In this document: one piece after another, positions 34,744 through 43,844 of the stretch
Layout: the number at the start of each line of letters is the position of its first letter
Numbering within the stretch: the stretch's first letter is position 1
Source of the DNA: Olsenella sp. An293
GTDB lineage: Bacteria > Actinomycetota > Coriobacteriia > Coriobacteriales > Atopobiaceae
NCBI RefSeq assembly: GCF_002159495.1
Contig: NZ_NFIT01000003.1
Coordinates: forward strand, 147,243 to 211,242
DNA: 64,000 nucleotides
Reading direction: 5' to 3'
Notes under the pieces: generated by a model
What the model saw: only the letters and a program-made list of their open reading frames with translations
Told to the model about the DNA's origin: nothing
The model's database searches: none
Made by a program: the position numbers and the translations under genes

Positions 34744-35646
34744 ATGAAGCGGGTTCTCATCGTGGGCGCCGGGAACGTGGGGTCGGCGGCTGCGCACACG
34801 ATCGCCCTGAGGGGCCTGGCCGACGAGGTCGTCCTCTTCGACCGCCGCGCCGCCCGGGCCGACGCCGAGGCCCGCGACCTCATGTGCGCGCTTCCCAGGA
34901 TGGGGGCGCGCGCCGTGGTGCGCGCCGGCTCGCCCGAGGAGTGCGCGGGCGCCGAGGCGCTCGTCGTCTGCGCGTCCGCGCCGGCCCGCCTGGGCCAATC
35001 GAGAAACGACATGCTCGTCAAGAACGCCCAGATCGTGCGCGACACGGTGTCCGCCGCCGAGGCCGCGGGCTTCTCGGGGCTCTACCTCATCGTGAGCAAC
35101 CCCGTCGACCTGCTCGCCCACCTGGTCGTCGACGAGCTGGGAGTTTCCTGCGAGCGCGTCGCGGGTACCGGCACCCTGCTCGACTCGCTGCGCCTCGAGG
35201 ACCTCATTCGCGCGCGGCTCGGCGCCGCCGAGGCGTGCGCGCTCGCCCTCGGGGAGCACGGCGAGGGCCTCACGGTCGACTGGGGCCGCACGCTCGCGGA
35301 CGGCGCCGAGGTCCCCGAAGCCGAGCGCCCCGGGCTCGTCCGCGCCACCGTCGACGAGGCCTACGAGATCATGAAGGGCAAGGGCAGCACGAGCTACGGC
35401 ATCGCGCTCGCGGTCGCGACCGTCCTCGAGGCGCGCGAGCGCCGCGACGGGAGGGTCCTGCCGCTCTCCGTGGCGGCTCGGGGCGCCTACGGCATCGACG
35501 ACATGACCCTGGCGCTGCCGGTCTCCTTTGGTCCGGACGGGGCCCCCGTCGTCCGCGAGCTCGAGCTCGACGCGGCGTCGGTCGGGCGGCTCCGGGAGGT
35601 CGCCCGTGCCATGCGGGAGGCCTACGAGGCCGGCAGGCAGGGCTGA
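34744..35646 (+). CDS. Lactate/malate dehydrogenase family protein
   Basis: A 300-residue NAD-dependent 2-hydroxyacid dehydrogenase of the LDH/MDH fold. It has VGAGNVGS (residues 7-14), ISNPVDLLAH-like VSNPVDLLAH, GTGTLLDSLR with catalytic Asp147 and Arg150, and GEHG with His172. The specificity loop (ARLGQSRNDML, where LDH has QKPGETR) does not match either the LDH or MDH consensus. It lies 9 bp after the acyltransferase gene with GGAGGTT as ribosome site, an unusual place for a central-metabolic enzyme. A role in making a hydroxyacid for the glycan is suggested by context only. Confidence 0.82.
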   Translation: MKRVLIVGAGNVGSAAAHTIALRGLADEVVLFDRRAARADAEARDLMCALPRMGARAVVRAGSPEECAGAEALVVCASAPARLGQSRNDMLVKNAQIVRDTVSAAEAAGFSGLYLIVSNPVDLLAHLVVDELGVSCERVAGTGTLLDSLRLEDLIRARLGAAEACALALGEHGEGLTVDWGRTLADGAEVPEAERPGLVRATVDEAYEIMKGKGSTSYGIALAVATVLEARERRDGRVLPLSVAARGAYGIDDMTLALPVSFGPDGAPVVRELELDAASVGRLREVARAMREAYEAGRQG

Positions 35647-35672
35647 GGCCGCGCGAGGGCCAGGGGGCGACG

Positions 35673-38618
35673 ATGAGACACCTTGAGAGAAGCGGGGGAG
35701 CGAGAAGCCCCTTGGGCCGCGCCTCGGCGCTCTGGGCGGCCTGCACGGCGCTCGTCGTCGCGTGCCTTTCCCGGGCGGGCGGCCTCGCGCTCGCCCAGTC
35801 GGTCGCGCTCTCGTCCTTCTCGGACCGCGCCATGGGGCAGGCGGTCTCCTCCGGGGTCGACGTCTCGGGCGTCGTCGGGGGCTACTACGGCCTGCTCGCG
35901 CTGCTGCTCGTCGCGCTCGTCGCGGCGCTTTGTGCCTCCGCGCTCCTCTCGCGCTGGGCCGGGGCGGGCCCTTTTGCCGAGGGCGGCGACGCGGCGCGCT
36001 TCGAGCGCGCCTCCCTCGAGTACGGCCTGGTCTGCGCGTTTCTCGGCGGGTGGGCGCTCGTCACGGGCGCCGAGCTCGCCCCGCTCGTCCTGTGCTACCT
36101 CGGCTGCACCCTCCACCTCGTCCTCGCGGCGCTCTCCCGGCGCCTCGGCGCGCCCTCCTACGAGCTGACGTCGGGCGCGCTTCTCGCCCTCTTCCCGCTG
36201 GGCGTCTTCCTGCTCACCTCCGTCTCCCTCGCGCAGGGCGCGCTCACGGGGGCCCTCTGCGCGAGCGTCGCGCTCGCCGTCGCCCTCGTCGGCGGCTGCG
36301 TCGCGCTCTTTTTGGGGCCGTATCGCCGCGACGCGGACCGCTTCTCGGCGGCGCTCGCCCGCGCGGGCGTGCCGCTCCTCGCGTCCTGCGCCGCCAACCC
36401 CGTCCTGCTCGAGCTGAAAAACGTCCTCGTCGCCCGCGGCGTCATCGCCGCCGGGCGGCCCTTCGCCGTCTACGCCCTGCTGACCGCCTGCTGCGGCGCG
36501 GCCGGCCTCGTCCTTCTCGCCCGCGACGCGAGGGGGGACCGGCGCGTGCCGGACGCCGGCCTCTGGCGGCGCCGGGCGGCGGCCCTGCTCGTCGTCGCGG
36601 TGGTGCTCTCGGCCTGGCAGCCCCCCGTCACCGTGGAGTACGGCACGGAGTACTTCGAGAGCTCCAACCACGGGATCGCCCTGGACGCGCTCTTCCGCCG
36701 AGGCGAGGTGCCGCTCGTCGAGAACTTCGACGCGCACATGCTCATGCGCGAGCTCACGGGCATCCTCTACTACCTGCTCAACCCCTACGAGCCGTGGGGT
36801 TACCTCGTCTACCAGCTGCTCGTCAACGTCCCGCTGACGCTCGTGCTCTACCTGGCGCTTTCGCGCGTGCTGCCCGCCCGCGCCGCAGCGCTCTGGACGG
36901 TCGCCTCGCCCGCGCTGCTGCTGACGGCGGGCTCTCGCTACCTGCTGCCCTCGCTCGCCTATGCCGTGGTGGCGCTGCTCGCCCTCTGGGCGGCGGTGAG
37001 GAGGCCGTCGGCGCCGCGCTACGCGCTGCTGTGGCTCTCGGTGGCGCTGCTGTGCCTTCTGGGGCTCGACTCCGGCCTCGCGGGCATCGTGGCCACGGCG
37101 GTGACCCTCGCCCTCGTCTGGGCCCAGGACCGCTCGCGCGTGAGGTGGGGGAGGGCAGCGGCAACGGGCGTCGCCGTCGCGGCGGGCTTCCTCCTGCTGT
37201 GGGTGGCGGTCTGCGCCCTGAAGGGGATCGACCCCGTGGGCCGCCTCGCCGAGTTCGTCTCCACCGCCGCCTCGAACGCCAACTGGGCCACCTGGCCGGT
37301 CGCGGACGTCTCCTCGGTCGCCTTTGGCGTCTACTACCTCGTCGTTCCCGCCGCGGTCCTTCTCGCCCTCGTCGCGCACGTCGTCTCGCGGCGCTCCCGC
37401 GAGGCCTTCCGGGGCGGCGGCATGGTCGCGGCCACGTGGGTCGCGTTCGCGTTCTTCGCAGTCTTCTACCTTGCCAACCTGAGCCGTGGCGTCGTGCGGC
37501 ACAACCTCGCGGAGGGAAACGTCGCCGTGCTGCTCTCGACCTCGGGGCTCGCGGCGCTCTCGCTCGTGTTGCACCGGGGCCTCGCCTCGGGGGAGGATGG
37601 CGTGAGGTCCTTCGGCCGCTTCGTCGCGGCGAGCGGGGTCGTGACGCTGCTCTTCCTGCTGCCCGTCTCCGAGGGCGTGGACTACGCGACGCGCTTCGAG
37701 AGCGCCGCCTCGCTCGCCCTCGAGCAGTGGGCCTCGACGGACGCCTACAAGACCGACCCCGAGCCCGGCTCGCGCGTCACGGGCTCCTCGAGGGTCGACG
37801 AGACCCTCGTGGGGCTGCTCGACGCGACGCTCGCGGAGGGTGAGACCTTCCTCGACCTCTCCGGCTCGGGCTACCTCTATGCCGTGACGGGGCGCGAGAG
37901 CCCGCTCTACGTCAACCAGGCCCCGGCCATGATCAGCGGCGACTCCGGCCAGCTGCGCGCCCTGGCGCAGATCGAGGAGGCCGACCCCGCCCTCGTCCTC
38001 ATGCCGAGCTCGGCGGGCACGGCCATCGACGGCCTCGACACCTGCCTCAAGTACTACCGCCTCTTCGAGCGCGTCTACGAGGGCTACGAGCCGCTCGCGC
38101 GCCTCGACGGGGCGAGCTACGACGTGTGGTGCCGTGCCGGCGAGCGCGACCGGCTGCTCGAGGCCCTCTCCGAGGCGCTGCCCGAGGGCTCCTGGGCGGC
38201 CGTCGAGGGCTACGACCCGCTGCCCGGCCCCGGGCTCGGGCTCGTCCCGCTCGTCTGGGCGGAGCTCGACGAGAGGGGCGCCTGGGACCAGCCGGTCGAG
38301 GCCGAGGCGGGCGTCGAGCTCCCGCGCGCCCTGGGCGCGGGCGAGTCTCTCGGGTTCGGGCTCCCCGAGGGCGTCGGCGCGCGCCCGGCCTACCTGGCGC
38401 TCACGGTGGACGCGTCCTCGGACGCCACGATGACGCTCACGATCGGCGCGGGCGCGCAGGAGCGAGCCGTGAGCTTTGGCGTGGGCGCGGGCGAGCACCG
38501 CTACCTCGTGCGGGTGTCCGCCTACTACCAGTGGTGGGAGAGCGCCTCGCCTGCGCTCTCCGTCGAGGCGAGCGCCCCCGTAAGCATTGTGGACGCCGCC
38601 GTCCTCGCGGGGGACTGA
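35673..38618 (+). CDS. Large multi-membrane glycan protein A (GT-C-like)
   Basis: A 981-residue protein with about 14-16 hydrophobic segments spread over residues 20-670 and a roughly 300-residue soluble C-terminal region. Conserved loops include VEYGTEYFESSNHG, DAHMLMRELTGILYYLLNPY and YLANLSRGVVRHNL. The layout suggests a GT-C-type glycosyltransferase or polymer ligase at the outer face of the membrane. It is clearly paralogous to the protein at 45460-48435. The ATG at 35673 follows CAGGGGGCG; the open frame upstream overlaps the LDH-like and acyltransferase genes and is rejected. No characterised family was recognised with confidence. Confidence 0.8.
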   Translation: MRHLERSGGARSPLGRASALWAACTALVVACLSRAGGLALAQSVALSSFSDRAMGQAVSSGVDVSGVVGGYYGLLALLLVALVAALCASALLSRWAGAGPFAEGGDAARFERASLEYGLVCAFLGGWALVTGAELAPLVLCYLGCTLHLVLAALSRRLGAPSYELTSGALLALFPLGVFLLTSVSLAQGALTGALCASVALAVALVGGCVALFLGPYRRDADRFSAALARAGVPLLASCAANPVLLELKNVLVARGVIAAGRPFAVYALLTACCGAAGLVLLARDARGDRRVPDAGLWRRRAAALLVVAVVLSAWQPPVTVEYGTEYFESSNHGIALDALFRRGEVPLVENFDAHMLMRELTGILYYLLNPYEPWGYLVYQLLVNVPLTLVLYLALSRVLPARAAALWTVASPALLLTAGSRYLLPSLAYAVVALLALWAAVRRPSAPRYALLWLSVALLCLLGLDSGLAGIVATAVTLALVWAQDRSRVRWGRAAATGVAVAAGFLLLWVAVCALKGIDPVGRLAEFVSTAASNANWATWPVADVSSVAFGVYYLVVPAAVLLALVAHVVSRRSREAFRGGGMVAATWVAFAFFAVFYLANLSRGVVRHNLAEGNVAVLLSTSGLAALSLVLHRGLASGEDGVRSFGRFVAASGVVTLLFLLPVSEGVDYATRFESAASLALEQWASTDAYKTDPEPGSRVTGSSRVDETLVGLLDATLAEGETFLDLSGSGYLYAVTGRESPLYVNQAPAMISGDSGQLRALAQIEEADPALVLMPSSAGTAIDGLDTCLKYYRLFERVYEGYEPLARLDGASYDVWCRAGERDRLLEALSEALPEGSWAAVEGYDPLPGPGLGLVPLVWAELDERGAWDQPVEAEAGVELPRALGAGESLGFGLPEGVGARPAYLALTVDASSDATMTLTIGAGAQERAVSFGVGAGEHRYLVRVSAYYQWWESASPALSVEASAPVSIVDAAVLAGD

Positions 38619-38681
38619 CGGCCCGAGCCGCTGTGCTAAGATGCTTCGGAGTTATGTGACGTGAGACAAGGGAGGTTTCCA

Positions 38682-40778
38682 GTGGCACGTCATCTCCAGG
38701 CAGTCGCGGACGCCTCGCCCGAGCGCGAGGCCGCGCCGCTTCCCACCTGGGCGCGCGCGGCCGACGTCATCGGCTGGGTCGTCTTCGTCATCCTCCTGAT
38801 ATGCCTCGCGGTCGGCGCGGGCTTCGATGCGAGCTTCTTCAACGACTTCTTCGCGATCAACGGCGACTGGCAGGCGTACAACCCGCCGAGGCGCCTGCTC
38901 GCGGGACAGGTCCCCTACAAGGACTTCAGCGTCTACCTCGGCGCCGGTGAGCTCTACACCGTCTCCGGCGTCCTGGCGCTCGTGGGCAACACGTTCGCCA
39001 ACAGCATGTTCGCGACCAACTTCCTCACCTTCCTGTTCTTCGAGCTCTTCGTGTTCGCGTGCGCCGTCGCCGTCTTCGGCGGCTTCAGGCACGCGCGCCT
39101 CCCCACCGCGCTCATGGTCTGCTTCACCATGTACGTGAGGACCTGGTCGCCGGACGACTACTTCGTGATGCTCGGCACCACCGCCGGCAACTCCAACCGC
39201 ATGATCCGCGCGGGCGGCATGGTCCTGGGCATCCTGATCATCCAGGCGCTTCTCCACGTCCGGCGCGGCGTCGGGGCCACGCGCTCCGAGGCGCGCGTCT
39301 TCGGCGTGGTCACGCCCATCCTGGCGGGAGCCCTCATCCCGTGGAGCAACGACATGGGCGTCGTGTTCTACGGCGTGCTCTCGCTGCACTACGCGGTCCT
39401 CTACATCGCCTGCTACTCCAAGGGGCTGGTCGACGTCGTCCTGGCGGCGCTGAGGTACGTCGCGATCTCGGTCGCGGCGTTTCTCGTCAGCGTCTTCGTG
39501 GTGTCTCTCGGCCACCCGCTCGAGTGGTTCAGCTACACGATGGGGGTCGCCTCGTACCAGGGCTGGTTCTACGACCCGCGCGACGGCAAGCTCGTCTCGA
39601 TCTTCGACGCCCGCCTGGCCCCGGTGACCATCCTGCTCATCGCGTTCTTCGTGCTCCTGTGCCTGCGCGCGCGGCGCAAGGGCGCCCCGCGCACCCTCGA
39701 GGGGTCGCTTCTGCTCACGGCCACGACCATCGCGGCGAGCTGCATCCTCTGGAACTACGCCTACACCATCGGCAACCGCAACACCGATGGCCTCTACGAG
39801 GGCATCTACCTCTCCACCTTCATGCTCGGCACCTTCACGCTCGCGCGCCTCGCGCTCGACGCCGTCCCCGAGGGCGGCCTGCGGCGCGTGCAGCCCCTCG
39901 CGGCGTCGTTTGTCGGGGTCCTCGCCATGGGCGTGTTCACCGGCTTCTACGGCATGAGCCGCGTCGCCACGCTCAAGGCCGGCCACCCGGCGGAGTACAC
40001 CTACTACGAGAAGCTCGACGCGTGGCTCACCGACGCCTGCGGCGTCTCGGTGGCCAAGGAGGCCGAGGTGGTCGGCGACGGCACGGTCTGGAGCACCTAC
40101 GCCGGCGCCCTCGAGGTGCAGACCGACCAGTTCCAGCCCTCCGGGACCGACTACATCATCCACGTGCTGGGAGACGAGCAGCGCGCCCAATACCTCTCCT
40201 CGTTCGAGGAGTCCGACCCCGACTACGTGGTGACCCCGTCGCCCACCCTCAGCGCGTGGAGCGCGTGGGTCAGAAACTCCGGCTGGTGGTTCTACCGCCT
40301 GCTGTACCGCGACTGGGAGCCGAGCGTGACCGCCTCCCAGACGGGCAACACCCACACGATCTGGACGCGCTCGGACGGCGGCAACGCCCTCGACGTCGAG
40401 GTCGACGTCACCGTGACCAAGCTCAACGAGAGCGTGACGCAGGTCACGCTCACCACCTCCGACCCGACGCTGCAGGCCGTCGCCGACGTGCGCCTCACCG
40501 TCAACGCCGGCTCGGGCTTCGCCGTCGGCGGGCTGAGCCCGGTCGTCTACGTCAACCCGCTCACGGAGCTCGAGGTCGAGGCCGGCCGTGGCGTCGACCT
40601 GCACAACGCGTGGTACGTCCCGGCCGACTCGACCCAGTACGTGCCCGTGACCATCAAAGACGGCGTCGGGACCGTCGAGCTCACGACGATGGCGGCCGCC
40701 TCGCCCACGCTCGACGTGAGCGACGTCGTCGTCGAGGGCGTCTACCCCGACTTCGAGTACACCACCGAGTACGAGTAG
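38682..40778 (+). CDS. Large multi-membrane glycan protein (GT-C-like)
   Basis: A 698-residue protein with some 11-12 hydrophobic segments (residues about 30-440) and a C-terminal soluble, beta-rich domain (DVEVDVTVTKLNESVTQVTL and following). An acidic, aromatic first outer loop (NDFFAINGDWQAYNPPRRLL) fits a GT-C active-site loop. The GTG at 38682 has GGGAGG six bases before it; an earlier GTG at 38661 lacks such a site. A TAAGAT box lies at 38636-38641, so a promoter may sit between this gene and the one upstream. The acceptor and donor are unknown. Confidence 0.75.
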   Translation: MARHLQAVADASPEREAAPLPTWARAADVIGWVVFVILLICLAVGAGFDASFFNDFFAINGDWQAYNPPRRLLAGQVPYKDFSVYLGAGELYTVSGVLALVGNTFANSMFATNFLTFLFFELFVFACAVAVFGGFRHARLPTALMVCFTMYVRTWSPDDYFVMLGTTAGNSNRMIRAGGMVLGILIIQALLHVRRGVGATRSEARVFGVVTPILAGALIPWSNDMGVVFYGVLSLHYAVLYIACYSKGLVDVVLAALRYVAISVAAFLVSVFVVSLGHPLEWFSYTMGVASYQGWFYDPRDGKLVSIFDARLAPVTILLIAFFVLLCLRARRKGAPRTLEGSLLLTATTIAASCILWNYAYTIGNRNTDGLYEGIYLSTFMLGTFTLARLALDAVPEGGLRRVQPLAASFVGVLAMGVFTGFYGMSRVATLKAGHPAEYTYYEKLDAWLTDACGVSVAKEAEVVGDGTVWSTYAGALEVQTDQFQPSGTDYIIHVLGDEQRAQYLSSFEESDPDYVVTPSPTLSAWSAWVRNSGWWFYRLLYRDWEPSVTASQTGNTHTIWTRSDGGNALDVEVDVTVTKLNESVTQVTLTTSDPTLQAVADVRLTVNAGSGFAVGGLSPVVYVNPLTELEVEAGRGVDLHNAWYVPADSTQYVPVTIKDGVGTVELTTMAAASPTLDVSDVVVEGVYPDFEYTTEYE

Positions 40779-40843
40779 CGCCCCCCGCGGGCGCCTGCGC
40801 GCCCGAAATCCCTTCGGTCCTGCGTTCTAAGGAAATCGCTTCA

Positions 40844-41974
40844 ATGACGTCACAACAGCGTTGGTCGATGGCAATCTTCGGGGCGGGCCTCTACGGGCTC
40901 TACTCCGCCCTCCACGTCGCCCGCTCCGGGCGCGACGTCATCGTCTTCGAGCACGACGACGCCCCCTTCCGCCGCGCGACCTACATCAACCAGGCGCGCG
41001 TTCACATGGGCTATCACTACCCGCGCTCCATCACCACGGCCCAGAAGTCGGCCCACTACTTCAACCGCTTCATGGAGGACTACGGCTTCTGCGTGCACCA
41101 GGACTTCGACCAGGTCTACGCCACCTCGGCCGCGTGCTCCTGGACCAACGCGGAGCAGTTCGTGAGGTTTTGCGAGAGCGCCGGCATCCCCTGCGAGGAG
41201 GTCCCTGCCGCGCGCTACTTCAAGGATGGGCTCGTCGACGGCGCCTTCCTCACCAAGGAGTACACCTACGACGCCCAGATCCTCAAGGCGCGCCTGCTCG
41301 AGGAGCTCTCGCGCTGCCCCGAGGCGAAGATCGTCTACGGCGCCCGCCCGGCCGGCCCGGTCGAGAAGGACGCGGGGGAGTGGGTCATCCCCATGGAGGG
41401 CGTCACCGTGCGCACGCCCTTCGTGCTCAACGCCACCTACGCCTCGGTCAACCAGGTCAACGCGCGCTTCGGCTTCCCGGCGTTCAACATCAAGTACGAG
41501 CTCTGCGAGATTATCCTCTGCGACGTCGCCGCGCCGCTGCGCGACGTCGGCCTCACCGTGATGGACGGGCCGTTCTTCTCGATCATGCCCTTCGGCAAGA
41601 CGGGGTGCCACTCGCTCACCTCGGTGACCTTCACCCCGCACGACACGTCCTTCGAGGACCTGCCGCGCTTTCGCTGCCAGGGGGCCTCGCAGGGCCACTG
41701 CTGCCCCGAGCAGCTCGGCAACTGCGACGACTGCCCCGCGCGCCCGGAGAGCTCCTGGCCCTACATGTCCTCGCTCGCACGCAAGTACATGAGAGACGAG
41801 CTCGGCTTCGCGTACCGCTCGTCGCTGTTCTCCATGAAGCCCATCCTGCAGGCCTCCGAGGTCGACGACTCGAGGCCCACGGTGGTGCGGGTCCACTCCG
41901 AGGAGCCGCGGTACGTGAGCGTTCTTTCCGGCAAGATCAACACGGTCTATGACCTTGAGGAGGTTCTTGGCTAA
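40844..41974 (+). CDS. FAD-dependent oxidoreductase of glycan clusters
   Basis: A 376-residue DAO-like flavoprotein. The dinucleotide-binding loop IFGAGLYGLYSALH starts at residue 11, and NQARVHMGYHYPRS is a recognisable conserved stretch of oxidoreductases in capsule and O-antigen clusters. A cysteine group, Cys286, Cys287, Cys294 and Cys297 (HCCPEQLGNCDDCP), is unusual and may bind metal. Possible roles are sugar oxidation or rearrangement of a furanose type, but the galactopyranose mutase signature is not clear. AAGGAAATCG is a weak ribosome site. The next gene starts two bases after its stop. Confidence 0.8.
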   Translation: MTSQQRWSMAIFGAGLYGLYSALHVARSGRDVIVFEHDDAPFRRATYINQARVHMGYHYPRSITTAQKSAHYFNRFMEDYGFCVHQDFDQVYATSAACSWTNAEQFVRFCESAGIPCEEVPAARYFKDGLVDGAFLTKEYTYDAQILKARLLEELSRCPEAKIVYGARPAGPVEKDAGEWVIPMEGVTVRTPFVLNATYASVNQVNARFGFPAFNIKYELCEIILCDVAAPLRDVGLTVMDGPFFSIMPFGKTGCHSLTSVTFTPHDTSFEDLPRFRCQGASQGHCCPEQLGNCDDCPARPESSWPYMSSLARKYMRDELGFAYRSSLFSMKPILQASEVDDSRPTVVRVHSEEPRYVSVLSGKINTVYDLEEVLG

Positions 41975-41976
41975 GC

Positions 41977-42924
41977 ATGGCTGACAACGAGAAGAGAAAG
42001 CAGTTCGTCTCCGCCGTCGTCTACGTGCACGACTGCGCCGCGAGTCTCAAGGGGTTTCTCCCGGCGCTCGCCGGCGGCCTCGACGAGCTCTTCGAGCACT
42101 ATGAGATCGTGTGCGTCGACGACGCCTCCGCAGACGACAGCATGGCCGTCGTGCGCGACGTCGCCGCCGGCTTTGGCGAGACCGTGTTCAGCGTGGTCTC
42201 CCTCGGCGTCTTCCACGGCGTCGAGCGGGCGATGCGCGCCGGCATCGACACCGCGATCGGCGACTTCGTCTTCACCTTCGAGCGCCCCGCCGTGCCGCTT
42301 ACGACCGAGATGCTCGCCGAGGTCTTCGGCCGCTCGACGGAGGGCTACGACATCGTCGCCGCCGTCCCCGAGCGCGGCGGCACCGTCTCCTCCAAGCTCT
42401 TCTACGACGTCTTCAACCGCTTCTCCACGCTGCCCGGCGCGCTCGAGACCGAGCTCTTCACGCTCGTCACGCGCCGCGCCATCAACCGCGTGGGCGCGGT
42501 CAACGTCTCCACGCCCCTCGTCAAGGCCGCCTACGCCTCGTGCGGCCTCGCGCGCAGCTCGCTGACCTATCCCGTCGAGCTCTCCGGCGAGGGCGCCGGG
42601 TTCACGCGGGAGCGCCGCGAGCGCGCCATCGACTCGCTGCTGTTCTACACCAGCATCGGCTACCAGGCCGCCAAGACCCTCTCGCTCATCATGATCGGCG
42701 TGACGGCGCTCGCGCTCGTCTACGCGATCGCGGTGTTTGTGATGGGCCGCCCGGTGGAGGGGTGGACCACCACCATCGTCCTGGTCTCCTTCTGCTTCGC
42801 CGGGCTCTTCACGCTGATGGTGCTCGTAGTCAAGTACCTCTCGCTCATCCTCGGCCAGCTCGTGCGCAAGAGCGACTACGTCGTCAGCGACATCCACAAG
42901 GTGACGGGAGGCAAGACGAGATGA
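41977..42924 (+). CDS. GT2 family glycosyltransferase with C-terminal membrane anchor
   Basis: A 315-residue DPM1-like GT-A enzyme. It begins FVSAVVYVHDCAASLKGFLP, has CVDDASADDS in the NDGS position, and ends with two helices (SLIMIGVTALALVYAIAVFV and TIVLVSFCFAGLFTLMVLVV) like GtrB/YkoT proteins. The usual QxDxD metal site is replaced around TFERPAVPLTTEML, so catalytic residues are unclear and it may act on a polyprenyl phosphate in a modified way or be structural. Its stop overlaps the next start (ATGA). Confidence 0.8.
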   Translation: MADNEKRKQFVSAVVYVHDCAASLKGFLPALAGGLDELFEHYEIVCVDDASADDSMAVVRDVAAGFGETVFSVVSLGVFHGVERAMRAGIDTAIGDFVFTFERPAVPLTTEMLAEVFGRSTEGYDIVAAVPERGGTVSSKLFYDVFNRFSTLPGALETELFTLVTRRAINRVGAVNVSTPLVKAAYASCGLARSSLTYPVELSGEGAGFTRERRERAIDSLLFYTSIGYQAAKTLSLIMIGVTALALVYAIAVFVMGRPVEGWTTTIVLVSFCFAGLFTLMVLVVKYLSLILGQLVRKSDYVVSDIHKVTGGKTR

Positions 42925-43844
42925 GAAAGCTGCTCGTGGGGCACACCGGCTTCGTGGGCTCCAACCTCGCGGCCCAGACGGACTTCGACGGCCTCTACAA
43001 CTCCAAGAACATCGAGGAGGCCTACGGCCAGGGGGGCGACGTGCTCGTCTACTCCGGCCTGCGCGCCGAGAAGTTCCTCGCCAACCGACGCCCCGACCTC
43101 GACCACGACATGATCGAGCAAGCCGAGCGCAACATCGAGCGCATCGGCTGCGCGTGCACGGTCTTCATCTCCACGGTTGACGTCTACCCCGACCCGCGCG
43201 GCGTCGACGAGACCACGCCCATCGACGCCTCCGAGCTCGCCCCCTACGGTGCCAACCGCCTCGAGATGGAGGGCTGGGTGGCCCGCAGCTGCCCGCGCCA
43301 CCTCATCGTGAGGCTCCCCGCGCTCTTTGGCAAAAACCTCAAGAAGAACTTCCTCTACGACCTCACCCACCCCGTTCCGGGGATGCTCTCCGACGAGCTC
43401 CACGCCCGCCTCGGCGCCGCCGAGCCCCTCATCGAGCGCGGCTACGCCCAAAACGAGTACGGCTTCTGGCAGCTGGTCCCCGGGGCAAAGAAGGACGGTG
43501 CGCTCGCCGAGGCCTTCGCCCGCGCGGACTTTGACTCCAAGAGCTTCACGGACAGCCGCTCCCGCTTCCAGTTCTTCAACCTGGCGCACCTCTGGGGCCT
43601 CATCGAGCGCGCGCTCGACGAGGGCATCGAGCTGCTCAACGTGACCTCGGAGCCCGTGAGCGCCGCGGAGGTCTACGCCCACGTCTACGGCGGGGAGTTT
43701 GTCAACGAGGTCGCCGCGCGCCCCTTCGACTACGACATGCGCACCGTCCACGCCGAGGCCCTCGGCGGCTCGGACGGCTACCTCTACGACCGGCAGACCG
43801 TGCTTGCCGAGATCGCCGACTTCCTGAGGGGAGGCGCGCGATGA
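42921..43844 (+). CDS. NAD-dependent epimerase/dehydratase family protein
   Basis: A 307-residue SDR-like protein. LLVGHTGFVGSNLAAQ carries the GxxGxxG loop (residues 7-13). Tyr in ELAPYGANRLEME (YxxxR instead of YxxxK) stands at the catalytic position, so the Lys appears changed. Other motifs of extended SDR enzymes are present (VFISTVDVYPD, RLPALFG). It probably modifies a nucleotide sugar; the altered YxxxK and short substrate domain argue for a non-standard reaction. Both ends overlap neighbours by ATGA. Confidence 0.8.
   Translation: MRKLLVGHTGFVGSNLAAQTDFDGLYNSKNIEEAYGQGGDVLVYSGLRAEKFLANRRPDLDHDMIEQAERNIERIGCACTVFISTVDVYPDPRGVDETTPIDASELAPYGANRLEMEGWVARSCPRHLIVRLPALFGKNLKKNFLYDLTHPVPGMLSDELHARLGAAEPLIERGYAQNEYGFWQLVPGAKKDGALAEAFARADFDSKSFTDSRSRFQFFNLAHLWGLIERALDEGIELLNVTSEPVSAAEVYAHVYGGEFVNEVAARPFDYDMRTVHAEALGGSDGYLYDRQTVLAEIADFLRGGAR

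Noticed and set aside
35622..38498. A 958-codon minus-strand open frame
   Set aside because: Opposite the giant membrane protein gene; rich in Arg/Glu/Gly/Ala without hydrophobic pattern or family motif.
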